64,000 bases of DNA from Myxococcus guangdongensis (GCF_024198255.1 NZ_JAJVKW010000022.1:62001-126000), one strand, 5' to 3'; positions 29,629-42,642 are shown, counted from the stretch's first letter. Translations and numbers: made by a program. The notes: generated by a model not told the origin, from the letters alone.

Positions 29629-30960
29629 CTAGCGAGCCGCGTGCTCGGTCACCTGGCCGGGCGCGCCACCCGTGGTCCAGCCCTCGAGCCGGGCCATGGG
29701 GCTTCCCGCGAGCTGCCGCGCACCGCGTGCATCCGTCGAGAGCGTCCCGGGCTCGGCGTGCAGATAGACGCGCGTCTCCAGCTCCGCTCCCGCGAGCGCC
29801 AGGACACGCGCGAGGAGCCGTTCGGCGAGCTCCCGATAACCCCGTTGCTCGCTCGCCCGCGCGGACGCCTCCTCGGACAACGCGCGCCAGGCGAGCAGGG
29901 CATTGCCTCCCTCCAGCGCCAGGGTCCACCCCTCGGACTCCAGCAGCTCGCGGCCCGCGTCGAGCGCGGCGTCCCTCGCATCGAGCGCCTCGTCCGTCGG
30001 GTCCACGTCCGAGGCCGCGAAGCGCAGGTCCAGGTACAGCGCGGAGGCCCACGTGTTGGACTCGGAGGACGAGGTGAGCGCCGCGCGCAGTGCCGTGAGG
30101 AAGCTCGTCACCTCGGGCCAACGCTCCTCGGGCTTCTTGGCCAGACAGCGCGAGACCACCGCCTCCACCGCCGCGGGCACGCGGACGTGCTCACTCAAGC
30201 GGGGCGGCGGCGCGTGCAGGTGTTGCTCCTCGACCTCCACCGCGCTCTCGCCGGCGAACGGGGGGCGCCCCACGAGCAGCTGGTAGAGCAGCACACCCAG
30301 CGCGTACAGGTCCGTGCGCACGTCCACGGGTTGGCCGAGAATCTGCTCCGGCGCCATGGCCACCGGTGTGCCGAGCACCGCGCCCGCGGTGGTCAGTGCC
30401 GTGCCACCCGAGAGGGGCGCCACCTTGGCGATGCCGAAGTCCACCAGCTTCACCGTGAAGCCCTCGGTACGCGGCAGGAACATGACGTTCTGGGCCTTCA
30501 AGTCGCGGTGCAGGATTCCCTGCCCGTGTGCCGCCACGAGCGCGCTCCCCAGTTCCTCCATCACCGTGTGGGCCTCGGCGAGCGAGAAGGGGCCTCGCTG
30601 GGAGAGCCACCGGTCCAGGCTCATGCCCTCCAGCCACTCCATGGCGAGCCAGGGTCTTCCATCGCGCAGCTCCCCGTACTCCAGCACGCGGACGATGTGA
30701 GGATGGTCGAGCGCCTGGAGCGTGTCCGCCTCCTGCTTGAAGCGCAGGAGGACCTCACTGACGTGGTTGAGGTGGGCCCGCACGACCTTCACGGCGGCGG
30801 GAGCCCGGGTGTCCAGGTGGATGGCGCGATAGAGCGACGCGGTGATGCCGGAGTGGACCCGATGCTCCACCATCCACGAGCCGACGAGGGCTCCGGGCGC
30901 CAGCTCATCGCCATACAGGGCGACCTGGGCGTTGCCCTCGCGCTTGTCCCACTCACTCAT
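29629..30960 (-). CDS. Ser/Thr protein kinase
   Basis: Eukaryote-type kinase of 443 residues. The kinase domain spans about residues 25-290: a glycine loop is poorly kept (EHRVHSGITASLY), the ATP lysine is in AAVKVV, the catalytic loop is HRDLKAQN, followed by DFGIAKV, GTPVAMAPEQ and SDLYALG-type (TDLYALGVLLYQLL). A Leu/Ala/Arg/Glu-rich C-terminal region of about 150 residues has no recognised domain. No transmembrane segment is seen, so it is probably cytosolic. The degraded glycine loop is the only oddity. GGAGGG precedes the ATG. It is convergent with the FHA activator and lies 53 bp downstream of the larger kinase. Confidence 0.92.
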   Translation of the reverse strand: MSEWDKREGNAQVALYGDELAPGALVGSWMVEHRVHSGITASLYRAIHLDTRAPAAVKVVRAHLNHVSEVLLRFKQEADTLQALDHPHIVRVLEYGELRDGRPWLAMEWLEGMSLDRWLSQRGPFSLAEAHTVMEELGSALVAAHGQGILHRDLKAQNVMFLPRTEGFTVKLVDFGIAKVAPLSGGTALTTAGAVLGTPVAMAPEQILGQPVDVRTDLYALGVLLYQLLVGRPPFAGESAVEVEEQHLHAPPPRLSEHVRVPAAVEAVVSRCLAKKPEERWPEVTSFLTALRAALTSSSESNTWASALYLDLRFAASDVDPTDEALDARDAALDAGRELLESEGWTLALEGGNALLAWRALSEEASARASEQRGYRELAERLLARVLALAGAELETRVYLHAEPGTLSTDARGARQLAGSPMARLEGWTTGGAPGQVTEHAAR

Positions 30961-31013
30961 TCCGGCCCTCCATCCCCTGCACTCGCGTCCTGCCTGTACG
31001 TCTCATCGTGTGC

Positions 31014-34973
<3,960 letters not shown>

Positions 34974-35140
34974 CGATGGCGGCGGCGAGGGGGAAAGAGA
35001 GTCCCAGTTGCGAGCGGGCCCGTCGAAGCATCGCCGCTCGGCGGCACGGACGGAAGACCTCCCCCGATACGACCTTCACCCTCCATCAGGCGCCGGGCGG
35101 GGTGCTCAGCCCTCGTCCCGGCACGCTTCTGGACTCATCC

Positions 35141-35416
35141 TCAGTCACTCATCTCCGGCAGCTCCTCCGGCAGATTGTCCGGGTCCAACCGGAGGATGAT
35201 GCACAGCCGTACCAGGGTGGAGATGGTGGGCACCATCACCCCGCGTTCCACTCGGGAAAGCACCTCCACGGGCATCTCCAGGCGCTCGGCGACTTCTTCC
35301 ATGCCGAACCCCTTGGCCTGGCGGGCGGCCTTCAGTGCCGCCCCGAGCACCTCGGCCCTTTCCGCGCGACTCGTCTTCATGGACGCGAGCATGACGCCAT
35401 CCGGCCCGCTCGTCAT
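35141..35416 (-). CDS. XRE-family helix-turn-helix regulator
   Basis: Small DNA-binding protein, 91 residues from ATG 35416 (GGTG upstream); shorter starts at 35392 and 35380 are also possible. The Cro/C1-type HTH spans about residues 24-80: LGAALKAARQAKG, MEEVAERLEMPVEVLSRVERG, PTISTLVRLCIIL. The C-terminus is acidic (DNLPEELPEMSD). No adjacent toxin or phage gene is seen. It is divergent from the Nudix gene across about 250 bp, so it may act on that shared intergenic region. Confidence 0.85.
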   Translation of the reverse strand: MTSGPDGVMLASMKTSRAERAEVLGAALKAARQAKGFGMEEVAERLEMPVEVLSRVERGVMVPTISTLVRLCIILRLDPDNLPEELPEMSD

Positions 35417-35664
35417 CCAATTCACCACATGCTTTGTCGCCGACGCCCGGCCTCCAACACTGACGTGGGGCTGGAGTCGGAGCCAGGGAGCCCTTGGCCG
35501 GCCGGGTGCCCGGCGCAAGGCGGAGGACCGCCCTGGAGGAGGGCTGGGCGCCTGCCCGGGGCGTGCGTAGCCTGCCGGAAAGGGGGCCGTGGCATTGGCG
35601 CCGGGCGAGGGCTGTGTTAGGCCGCCCCTCCCTCGTTGGCCTGCCCAGGAGTCAGGAGAAGCGA

Positions 35665-36072
35665 ATGGCCCGTCGCCACGTCCGCGTCGTCGGTGCGATG
35701 CTCGAGAACGAGCTGGGACGCTACCTCATCACCCAGCGCCCCCCCACCGCGTCGCTCCCCCTGCTGTGGGAGTTCCCCGGCGGACGGGTGGAAGAGGGTG
35801 AGAGCGACGCCGAAGCGCTCATCCGGGAGATCCACGAGGAGATGGGGGTGGCCGTGGTGGTGCTCGACCAGGCCATGCACACCCGCCACGAGTATCCCAC
35901 CTACGACATCGACTTCCGGGTGTTCCGCTGCCGTCTGGTCGAGGCCGAGCACCACATCCGCCACCTGCGCGTGCATGACCACCGCTGGGTGACGCTGGAG
36001 GAGATGTCGCAGTACCGCTTCCCCGACGCGGACGCCAAGACGCTGGCGAAGCTGTTGGACCTGGACTCCTGA
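35665..36072 (+). CDS. MutT-like Nudix hydrolase
   Basis: Nucleoside-diphosphate-linked pyrophosphatase of 135 residues. The Nudix box GX5EX7REUXEEXGU is complete in GGRVEEGESDAEALIREIHE followed by EMGV. The N-terminal RRHVRVVGAMLENELGRYLI and the late HRWVTLEEMSQYRFPDAD match the 8-oxo-dGTP diphosphatase/CTP pyrophosphohydrolase group, so nucleotide-pool sanitation is the likely role. AGGAG lies 7-8 bases before the ATG. The next lipoprotein gene starts 1 bp after the stop, indicating coupling. The exact substrate cannot be told. Confidence 0.93.
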   Translation: MARRHVRVVGAMLENELGRYLITQRPPTASLPLLWEFPGGRVEEGESDAEALIREIHEEMGVAVVVLDQAMHTRHEYPTYDIDFRVFRCRLVEAEHHIRHLRVHDHRWVTLEEMSQYRFPDADAKTLAKLLDLDS

Positions 36073-36073
36073 C

Positions 36074-37006
36074 GTGTGGCCCCGCTGGACCTGGGCCCTC
36101 CTCGCGGGGATGGGGCTCGTCGGTTGCTCGAGCCCCAAGCCGCTGCCGCCCGACTCGGGCGTCGAGGACGCCGGCGCCCAGGTCCCCGCGACGGGGCTGC
36201 CCGGGTGCTCCCAGTATGGGGTGCCGCTGCGCACCGGTGAGGTGCCCTCCGAGCTGCCGGAGCTGTCCGGCCTGGCCGCGAGCCGCCGCTTCCCCGGTGT
36301 CTTCTGGGCCCACAACGACTCCGGCAACGACTTCGAGCTGTTCGCCATCGACGAGACGGGCCGCGTGCGGGCGCGGCTGAAGCTCACCGGCGCCCAGCCC
36401 CGGGACCTGGAGGATGTGGCGGTGGGGCCGTGCTCACCCGGGGAGACGCGCACGTGTGTCTTCCTGGCGGACACGGGCGACAACTTCGAGATGCGCGACC
36501 AGGTGCGCGTGTACCGGCTGCCGGAGCCCGACGCGCTCGGTGACGCGACGGTGTCCGTGGAGGTGCTGGCCTTCACCTATCCGGACGGCGCCCATGACGT
36601 GGAGGCGCTGGTGGCGGACGCGCGCTCGGGGCGGCTCATGGTCCTCACCAAGACGCGGCGCTCGCTGGGGGACGCCTTCGCGCTGGACGGCCTGAAGCCC
36701 GGCGCCGTCATCCAGGCGACGAAGCTGGGAGCGCTGGAGGCGCCCGGGGGCGTGGACCGCGCGACGACGGGCGCGTCGCTGCATGCCTCCGGACAGCGGA
36801 TGTTGATTCGCACCTACTCGCGCGTGTGGGAGCTGCGCCAGCCGGGGGCGGAGGACCTCGAGTCGCTCTTGAAGGGCTCGCTCGTCGAGGTGCCGGCCGG
36901 ACCCCAGGCGCAGGCCGAGGCGGTGTCGTACGTGTCGGATGGCGAGGGGTATCTGCTGGGTACGGAGTTCACCGGTCAACCCTTGTGGCGCGTCGGGTGT
37001 CGCTGA
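36074..37006 (+). CDS. Predicted lipoprotein with propeller-like repeats
   Basis: Secreted lipoprotein of 310 residues with a GTG start, coupled to the Nudix gene. The signal is MWPRWTWALLAGMGLVGC with lipobox LVGC, followed by a Pro/Asp-rich spacer. The body contains blocks such as LSGLAASRRFPGVFWAHNDSG, DLEDVAVGPC, DTGDNFEMRDQVRVYRLPEP and DAHDVEAL-like segments. These are typical of SdiA/esterase-like or SMP-30-like beta-propellers. No enzyme residues can be assigned. Function unknown. Confidence 0.82.
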   Translation: MWPRWTWALLAGMGLVGCSSPKPLPPDSGVEDAGAQVPATGLPGCSQYGVPLRTGEVPSELPELSGLAASRRFPGVFWAHNDSGNDFELFAIDETGRVRARLKLTGAQPRDLEDVAVGPCSPGETRTCVFLADTGDNFEMRDQVRVYRLPEPDALGDATVSVEVLAFTYPDGAHDVEALVADARSGRLMVLTKTRRSLGDAFALDGLKPGAVIQATKLGALEAPGGVDRATTGASLHASGQRMLIRTYSRVWELRQPGAEDLESLLKGSLVEVPAGPQAQAEAVSYVSDGEGYLLGTEFTGQPLWRVGCR

Positions 37007-37053
37007 TCTCGCGACTCGGGTGCGTCCGGGGTGCAGGGAAACCGTCCAGCGGG

Positions 37054-37081
37054 TTGACGCTCTGGCGCCGGTGAACATCTT
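37054..37081 (+). promoter_or_regulatory. Possible promoter of ftsH (second copy)
   Basis: TTGACG (37054-37059), 16 bp spacer, CATCTT (37076-37081), 65 bp before the GTG start. The -35 is good and the -10 poor, so an alternative sigma factor is possible. Confidence 0.35.
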
Positions 37082-37146
37082 TGCCCGGCTGAGTGTGACG
37101 CCATCCGGGCACGGGGCCCGAATGAGCGGGGAGGGGGAGGGCGAGC

Positions 37147-39204
37147 GTGCCGACGATGAAGCCACAGGAGCTCCCGCCGGGTGTGGGCCCGCGGGGAAAG
37201 AAGTCCGACAAGCCAGGGACGCCGGGCAAGGGGTTCAAGTTCGGCTCACCGCTGGGCTACATCCTGCTGCTGGTCCTGGGCTTCCTTCTCTTCCGGAACG
37301 TGTTCCAGGACGCGGGCGTCCGCCGGGTGAGCTACAGCCAGTTCCGGGACGCGGTGGAGTCCGGCAACTTCAGCCGGGTCCAGATCTCCAACGAGTGGGT
37401 GAAGGGCTTCCTCAAGGACACCGCCCAGCCGCCTCCGCCGGCGCAGGGGGAGCGTCCGCTGCGAGGCGAGCCCAGCGCGCTGCCGTGGATGGCCTACCGC
37501 GTCCAGGGGGACGAGTCGCTGGTGCCGCTGCTCGAGCAGAAGGGCGTCCAGTTCGAGGCGGTGCCGCAGTCCGGGCTGGGCGAGGCCCTCTGGATATGGC
37601 TGTTGCCGCTGGGTCTGTTCTTCCTCTTCTGGAGCTTCATGATGCGCAGGGTGGCCGGCGGCATCGGCCAGGGTCCGCAGAGCGTCATGAGCTTCGGGAA
37701 GACGCGCGCCAAGGTGCAGGCCGAGGCCGACACCGGCGTGGGCTTCAAGGACGTGGCGGGCGTGGACGAGGCGGTGGACGAGCTGCGCGAAATCGTCGAG
37801 TTCCTCAAGACGCCGGAGAAGTTCCGCCGCCTGGGTGGCCGCATCCCCAAGGGGGTGCTGCTGGTGGGCCCGCCGGGCACGGGCAAGACGCTGCTGGCGC
37901 GCGCGGTGGCGGGCGAGGCGGGCGTGCCGTTCTTCAGCCTGTCCGGTTCGGAGTTCGTGGAGATGTTCGTCGGCGTGGGCGCGGCCCGCGTGCGTGACCT
38001 GTTCGCCCAGGCCACGGCCAAGGCGCCCTGCATCATCTTCATCGACGAGCTGGACGCCATCGGCAAGAGCCGCAACTCGGGCGTGGCCGGCGGCCATGAC
38101 GAGCGTGAGCAGACGCTCAACCAGCTGTTGGCGGAGATGGACGGCTTCGACAGCCGCGCGGGCCTCATCATCCTGGCGGCGACCAACCGTCCGGAGATTC
38201 TCGACAGCGCGCTGATGCGGCCGGGCCGCTTCGACCGGCAGGTGCTGGTGGACCGTCCGGACAAGCGCGGCCGCGAGCGGGTGCTGGAGATTCACGCCCG
38301 CGGCGTGAAGCTGGGCCCGGACGTGGACCTGAGGACCATCGCGTCGCGCACGCCGGGCTTCGCGGGCGCGGACCTGGCCAACGTGGTCAACGAGGCGGCG
38401 CTGCTCGCGGCCCGTCGCAACCGCGACGCGGTGATGCGGGCGGACTTCGAGGAGGCGATTGAGCGCGTCGTCGCGGGCCTGGAGAAGAAGAACCGCCGGA
38501 TGAACGAGCGCGAGAAGGAGATTGTCGCGCACCACGAGGCGGGCCACGCGGTGGTGGGGTGGATGCTTCCGCACGCGGAGCGGGTGACGAAGGTCTCCAT
38601 CATCCCGCGCGGGCTCGCGGCGCTGGGCTACACCATGTCGCTGCCCCTGGAGGACCGCTACCTCATGTCGCTGGACGAGCTGCGCGACAAGATGGCGGGG
38701 ATGATGGGCGGCCGCGCCGCGGAGGAGATCTTCATCGGCGAGGTGTCCACCGGCGCGTCCAACGACATCCGGCAGGCCACCGAGATCGCCAAGATGATGG
38801 TGCGTGACTACGGCATGAGCACGCTGGGGCCTGTCGCGCTCAGCGCGGACCACGGCCCCAACTTCCTGCGCTCCGCGGGCCTGCCCGAGTCGCGGACGTA
38901 CTCCGAGCAGACGGCGAGGATGATCGACGAGGAGGTGCGCAAGCTCGTCAGCGAGGCGCTGGACCGGGCCCGGGAGGTGCTCAGCAAGCACCGGGACAAG
39001 GCGCAGGCGCTGGCGGCCCGGCTCCTGGCGGTGGAGGTGGTGGAGGAGGACACGATGGCGTCCATCCTCGGCCCCAAGGTGCTGGCGCAGCGGGGGCTGT
39101 TGCACCCCGAGGCCCGCCAGGTCATCTCCGCCCACCCGGTGGGCGGCAGCAACGACGAGCCGCCTCCGCCGACGCAGCACGCTGACAAGCCCCTGGACTC
39201 GTAG
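37147..39204 (+). CDS. ftsH: ATP-dependent zinc metalloprotease FtsH (copy 2)
   Basis: Second FtsH-type membrane AAA+ protease, 685 residues with a GTG start preceded by GGAGG. A 30-residue Pro/Lys-rich N-terminus comes before transmembrane segment 1 ([13 protein letters not shown]). Segment 2 is near residues 143-160 ([19 protein letters not shown]). Walker A GPPGTGKT, Walker [30 protein letters not shown] and the zinc motif [11 protein letters not shown] are intact, so it should be active. Compared with copy 1 it has a longer periplasmic segment and a Pro-rich tail. It heads a cluster with a sigma region 1.1-like protein, grpE and an HtrA protease, suggesting a stress-response role. Confidence 0.95.
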   Translation: MPTMKPQELPPGVGPRGKKSDKPGTPGKGFKFGSPLGYILLLVLGFLLFRNVFQDAGVRRVSYSQFRDAVESGNFSRVQISNEWVKGFLKDTAQPPPPAQGERPLRGEPSALPWMAYRVQGDESLVPLLEQKGVQFEAVPQSGLGEALWIWLLPLGLFFLFWSFMMRRVAGGIGQGPQSVMSFGKTRAKVQAEADTGVGFKDVAGVDEAVDELREIVEFLKTPEKFRRLGGRIPKGVLLVGPPGTGKTLLARAVAGEAGVPFFSLSGSEFVEMFVGVGAARVRDLFAQATAKAPCIIFIDELDAIGKSRNSGVAGGHDEREQTLNQLLAEMDGFDSRAGLIILAATNRPEILDSALMRPGRFDRQVLVDRPDKRGRERVLEIHARGVKLGPDVDLRTIASRTPGFAGADLANVVNEAALLAARRNRDAVMRADFEEAIERVVAGLEKKNRRMNEREKEIVAHHEAGHAVVGWMLPHAERVTKVSIIPRGLAALGYTMSLPLEDRYLMSLDELRDKMAGMMGGRAAEEIFIGEVSTGASNDIRQATEIAKMMVRDYGMSTLGPVALSADHGPNFLRSAGLPESRTYSEQTARMIDEEVRKLVSEALDRAREVLSKHRDKAQALAARLLAVEVVEEDTMASILGPKVLAQRGLLHPEARQVISAHPVGGSNDEPPPPTQHADKPLDS

Positions 39205-39239
39205 TCGACGTCCGGGCGCCTGCTCTCCGGCCTGGCCCA

Positions 39240-39280
39240 CGCCCCCCGCCACCGCGCATTCCTGCGGTGTCCGGGGGGCG
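39240..39280 (+). terminator. Strong hairpin after ftsH copy 2
   Basis: Near-perfect inverted repeat (CGCCCCCCG...CGGGGGGCG plus inner CACCGC/GCGGTG, with a small bulge) 36 bp past the ftsH stop. It is followed by AAATTATCTT rather than a T-run, so it may terminate weakly or protect the 3' end. Confidence 0.5.
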
Positions 39281-39312
39281 AAATTATCTTGAGACCGAAA
39301 GGAGGCGTCGCC

Positions 39313-39555
39313 GTGGAGAACAGGATCGGCAAGAGCTACATGGCCCGGAAGGCCCTCTTCGCGAAGGGGCTCAAGGAGGGGCGGCTCACGGTTCAGGAGA
39401 TAGAGGAGGCGCTGCCGGCGGGGACGTTGACGGCGGCGGAGCGCTGGCTCCTCTACTACTCGCTGCGGGCCGCCCAGGTGGAGATCATCGACGAGGTGAC
39501 GGGACAGGTCGACCATGGGTTCATGGCCGAGTCCCCCGCCGCCCAGGAGCATTAG
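39313..39555 (+). CDS. Free-standing sigma-70 region 1.1-like protein
   Basis: Protein of 80 residues. The GTG at 39313 has an excellent AAAGGAGG ribosome-binding site 8 bases upstream; earlier in-frame starts do not. The sequence ALFAKGLKEGRLTVQEIEEALP, then LTAAERWLLYYSLRAAQVEIIDEV, matches the pattern of sigma-70 region 1.1: a helix, G-x-LT-x-x-EI, ALP, a helix, then I-x-I-x-DE. In primary sigma factors that domain blocks the DNA channel. No core-binding or DNA-binding regions are attached. A role as an RNA-polymerase or anti-sigma-like modulator is inferred. It lies between ftsH and grpE. The family assignment is by motif only. Confidence 0.75.
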   Translation: MENRIGKSYMARKALFAKGLKEGRLTVQEIEEALPAGTLTAAERWLLYYSLRAAQVEIIDEVTGQVDHGFMAESPAAQEH

Positions 39556-39565
39556 CTCCGCTGCG

Positions 39566-39593
39566 TTGACACGCACTCGCGCGCGGTTAGGTT
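39566..39593 (+). promoter_or_regulatory. Promoter of grpE
   Basis: Perfect -35 TTGACA (39566-39571), 16 bp spacer, -10 TAGGTT (39588-39593), about 60 bp before the grpE ATG and just after the region 1.1-like gene. It would let grpE and the HtrA gene be transcribed separately. Confidence 0.5.
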
Positions 39594-39654
39594 GCGCCAG
39601 TTGCCGCCTACCCGCGCGTGAAGCGCGCTTCTCCACCTCGACTTCAGGTTCGAC

Positions 39655-40290
39655 ATGTCCGGTCCTTCGCACTCCGACCCCTCCCAGGAACCCCAGCACG
39701 CCCAGTCCGCCAACGGCGGAGGTCCGCCGGGCCCGGAGGCCGGTGCGGCGGGCGAGGCCGAGGCCCGGACGCCCGCCGACGACGTGGTCTCCGAGGCGGC
39801 CGACGCGGAGAAGGAGCGCCTGCGCGCCGAGCTGGAGTCCTCCCGGCGTCGGGTGGACGAGCTGGCGCGCGCCTACCAGGCGGTGAACAAGGACCGCGAG
39901 GAGTTCAAGCAGCGGCTCACCCGCGAGCGCGAGCGGATGATGGACGTGGAGCGTGGCAACGTGGCCGTGACGCTCCTGGAGGCCATCGACGAGCTGGACC
40001 GGGCCCTCTCCATGAGCGGCCAGGACCACTCGCCCCTGGCGCAGGGCGTGCGGATGATCCGCGACTCGCTCCTGAGCAAGGCCCAGGGCATGGGCATCGA
40101 GCGGATCACGGTGACGGGCCAGTCGTTCGACCCCAACGTGGCCGAGGCCACGGACATGGAAATCACCGCCTCCCCCGACGAGGACCAGAAGGTGGTGGCG
40201 GAGATTCGCGCGGGCTACCGGCTCAAGGAGCGGGTCATCCGCCCGGCCCGGGTCAAGGTGGCCAAGTACGTGGCGCCCGCCCAGGCCTGA
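39655..40290 (+). CDS. grpE: Nucleotide exchange factor GrpE
   Basis: Cochaperone that releases ADP from DnaK. It has 211 residues. A disordered Pro/Ser/Gly/Glu-rich N-terminus (1 to about 48) is followed by a long coiled coil (ADAEKERLRAELESSRRRVDEL, YQAVNKDREEFKQRL). The C-terminal beta domain contains FDPNVAEATDMEITASPDE and VVAEIRAGYRLKERVIRPARVKVAK, the GrpE signature. dnaK and dnaJ are not in the window. The next gene, an HtrA-type protease, starts 62 bp later. Confidence 0.95.
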   Translation: MSGPSHSDPSQEPQHAQSANGGGPPGPEAGAAGEAEARTPADDVVSEAADAEKERLRAELESSRRRVDELARAYQAVNKDREEFKQRLTRERERMMDVERGNVAVTLLEAIDELDRALSMSGQDHSPLAQGVRMIRDSLLSKAQGMGIERITVTGQSFDPNVAEATDMEITASPDEDQKVVAEIRAGYRLKERVIRPARVKVAKYVAPAQA

Positions 40291-40352
40291 GCAAGGCCCC
40301 GGAAGGAAAACGAGGAAGACGGCGGCGGGGCGGGTTGTTCCCGTCGCTCGTC

Positions 40353-41810
40353 ATGCGCCGCCGTATAAGCTGCCACCTCGTGGCTTCCCGACTGCTCTTC
40401 GTCCTGGTGTCCCTGGCCGTGCTCCCCCTGACGGCGTCCGCCGAGGAGGGGCCGGTGGGGCCCTGGCTGCAGGCGCGCCTGCGAGAGCACGCCGCCTGGT
40501 TCTCGTACCAGGGCTCCGGTGAGGCCCGTCCTGGCGGCGCGCTGGGCCTGTGGCGCGAGCGCCCCGCTGGAGAGACGGGCCTGCCCGCCTTCGTTCCGCC
40601 CACGTCGCTGGCGCCGTTGATCCGCGCGGTGGAGGCGGGCGTCGTCAACATCACCACGGTGAGCCCCCGGGACAGCGGGCTGGCCGGGATGAAGCGCTCG
40701 ACGGGCTCGGGCTTCGTGCTGACGCCCGACGGGCTGGTCGTCACCAACAGCCACGTGGTGTCGGGGGCGAGCAAGATTGCGGTGCGCCTGTCGGACGGCC
40801 GCGAGTTCTCCGCCGAGGTGGTGGGCCGGGACGCGTCCACGGACGTGGCGCTCCTTCGGCTGAGCGGCTCGGACATGGGGGACTTGCCCGCGCTCTACCT
40901 GGGGGACTCGGACCGGCTGGAGGTGGGGGACTGGGTGGTGGCCATCGGCAACCCGTTCGGGTTGGACCACTCGGTGTCGCACGGGATGATCTCCGCCAAG
41001 GAGCGCGTGCTGGGCGTGGGCCAGTTCGACGACTTCATCCAGACCGACGCGCTCATCAACCCGGGCAACTCCGGCGGGCCGCTCTTCAACATGAAGGGCG
41101 AGGTGGTGGGGGTGAACACGGCCATCATCAGCCAGGGGCAGGGCATCGGCTTCGCGGTGCCCATCAACCTGGTGAAGGACCTGCTGCCGAACCTGCGGGA
41201 GAACGGGAAGCTCACGCGCGGCTGGCTGGGCGTCATCGTCAACGATGACCGGGAGAGCGCCGAGCGCCGGGCCCCCCTGGTGAAGGACGTCTACCAGGGC
41301 AGCCCCGCGGCCGCCGCCGGCATCCGCTCCGGAGACCGGCTGGTGGCGGTGAACGGGCGCACCATCGGCTCCTACCTGCAGCTGCTCCGGAAGGTGGCGC
41401 TGCTGGCGCCGGGCACCGAGGCGAAGCTGACGCTCCTGCGCCAGGGGACGACGCAGGAGGTGGCGGTGCGGCTGGTGGAGCGCCCCGCGCAGGAGGCCGC
41501 CGAGGGGCTGGTCCAGCGTGTCACCAGCGATGAGGACCTGGGGCTGTCGCTGCGGGATTTGACGCCCGAGGTGGCCGCGCCCCTGAACCAGGTGGCCTGG
41601 GATGGGGCGCTGGTGTCGGCGGTGTCGCCGCGCAGCCCCGCGGAGGCGGCGGGCCTGCGCATGGGCGACGTGGTGACGGAGGTCAACCGCAAGCGGGTGA
41701 AGGACGCGGCCGGGGTGCGCGCGGCCCTCTCCAAGGGGAGCTCCGGTGCCAGCATCCTGCTGCGGGTGAAGCGCGGGGACTCCCAGCAGTACCTGGCCAT
41801 CGCCCGGTGA
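40353..41810 (+). CDS. HtrA/DegP-type periplasmic serine protease
   Basis: Envelope quality-control protease/chaperone of 485 residues. The signal peptide is MRRRISCHLVASRLLFVLVS to about TASA. The trypsin-like domain has the catalytic triad His134 (TNSHVV), Asp164 (STDVALL) and Ser240 (NPGNSGGP). Two PDZ domains follow, about 285-375 (GWLGVIV, SPAAAAGIRSGDRLVAVNG) and 395-480 (SPRSPAEAAGLRMGDVVTEVN). The arrangement is that of DegP/DegQ. GTG 40380 would give a shorter signal peptide and cannot be excluded. It belongs to the proteostasis cluster. Paralogue identity (DegP, DegQ or MucD) is not distinguishable. Confidence 0.95.
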   Translation: MRRRISCHLVASRLLFVLVSLAVLPLTASAEEGPVGPWLQARLREHAAWFSYQGSGEARPGGALGLWRERPAGETGLPAFVPPTSLAPLIRAVEAGVVNITTVSPRDSGLAGMKRSTGSGFVLTPDGLVVTNSHVVSGASKIAVRLSDGREFSAEVVGRDASTDVALLRLSGSDMGDLPALYLGDSDRLEVGDWVVAIGNPFGLDHSVSHGMISAKERVLGVGQFDDFIQTDALINPGNSGGPLFNMKGEVVGVNTAIISQGQGIGFAVPINLVKDLLPNLRENGKLTRGWLGVIVNDDRESAERRAPLVKDVYQGSPAAAAGIRSGDRLVAVNGRTIGSYLQLLRKVALLAPGTEAKLTLLRQGTTQEVAVRLVERPAQEAAEGLVQRVTSDEDLGLSLRDLTPEVAAPLNQVAWDGALVSAVSPRSPAEAAGLRMGDVVTEVNRKRVKDAAGVRAALSKGSSGASILLRVKRGDSQQYLAIAR

Positions 41811-41832
41811 GGGAGCCCCCGAGGCTGTCCGC

Positions 41833-42471
41833 CTAGCGGCTGGCGTTGGCGTCCTTGCCGTTGAGCCACAGGCCGATGGGGTGGCCGGTGCGGCCCTCGG
41901 TGAGGATGAGCCCGTCGATGCGGGCCGTCACCCCGTGGTTCTTGCCGCCGCCCTTCTTGGGCAGGGACCACACCGCCTGCGGCGTGAAGACGACCTGGGC
42001 GCGCACCTGCCGCATGGAGAACATGCGGGCGAAGAGCTGCCCGTTCCATCCCTCCGGCAGCGTCCCCGTCACGGTGAGGAAGGGCAGCACCGGGTTGCCG
42101 TTGCCGTCCTGCTTCTTCGGGGCGCCGTGGGTGAGCGCGTAGCGGCCGCCGGGGAAGAAGGGGGTGATGTTGACGGTGTACTCGCCCGCGCCCGGGTTGT
42201 AGGGCCCCGGGGACAGCATGGTGGCGTCGTCCTCGCCGATGATCATGTACAGCCGCTTGCCCTGGTACTTCTTGCGGAAGGCCTCCGCGTCGGACTTGCA
42301 CTTCGGGTCCACCAGCGCCCCTTCACACGCGCCGATGTACTTCTCGAGGAAGGCCCCCAGGCCTCCCAGCGGCTCGGCTTCATCGCGCAGCTTGGCGAAG
42401 CGCGAGTCCACGTCGGCCAGGGCCAGGGTGGGCAGGAGGAGGGCGACGGCGGCGACCAGAAAGCGGCTCAA
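41833..42471 (-). CDS. Secreted protein of unknown function
   Basis: Protein of about 212 residues if translation starts at TTG 42471, which gives a clean signal peptide (MSRFLVAAVALLLPTLALA); ATGs at 42516 and 42528 are alternatives. The mature part has three Cys, a KCKSDAEAFRKKYQGKRLYM helix and beta-rich segments (NITPFFPGGRYALTHG, LFARMFSMRQVRAQVVF). No domain is recognised; it is probably periplasmic or exported. It converges on the HtrA gene. Its promoter region (42472-42640) is shared with the PilZ gene and contains the GTAGG inverted repeats. Confidence 0.78.
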   Translation of the reverse strand: MSRFLVAAVALLLPTLALADVDSRFAKLRDEAEPLGGLGAFLEKYIGACEGALVDPKCKSDAEAFRKKYQGKRLYMIIGEDDATMLSPGPYNPGAGEYTVNITPFFPGGRYALTHGAPKKQDGNGNPVLPFLTVTGTLPEGWNGQLFARMFSMRQVRAQVVFTPQAVWSLPKKGGGKNHGVTARIDGLILTEGRTGHPIGLWLNGKDANASR

Positions 42472-42545
42472 GACGAGGGGCTCCGGGGTACGGGGGGGAA
42501 GCCCGGATGGTGCCATGTCCCCGTGCAACAGGGGGCTGCCTTCTC

Positions 42546-42606
42546 GTAGGTGTGTGGGGGTGGATGTAGGTGAATAAATTGCCTACATCTGGCTACCATG
42601 TAGGGT
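42546..42606. promoter_or_regulatory. Cluster of GTAGG/CCTAC inverted repeats (candidate operator)
   Basis: GATGTAGG (42563-42570) and CCTACATC (42582-42589) form perfect 8 bp arms around an AT-rich 11-base spacer. A second palindrome CTACCATGTAG lies at 42593-42603, and a further CGTAGGTG at 42545-42552. The AT-rich centre is unusual here. The position between two divergent genes suggests a regulator-binding site or transcription start region. Confidence 0.5.
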
Positions 42607-42642
42607 GCCTCTGTCACCACCTGTTGCCGGGAGGCACCCCCA

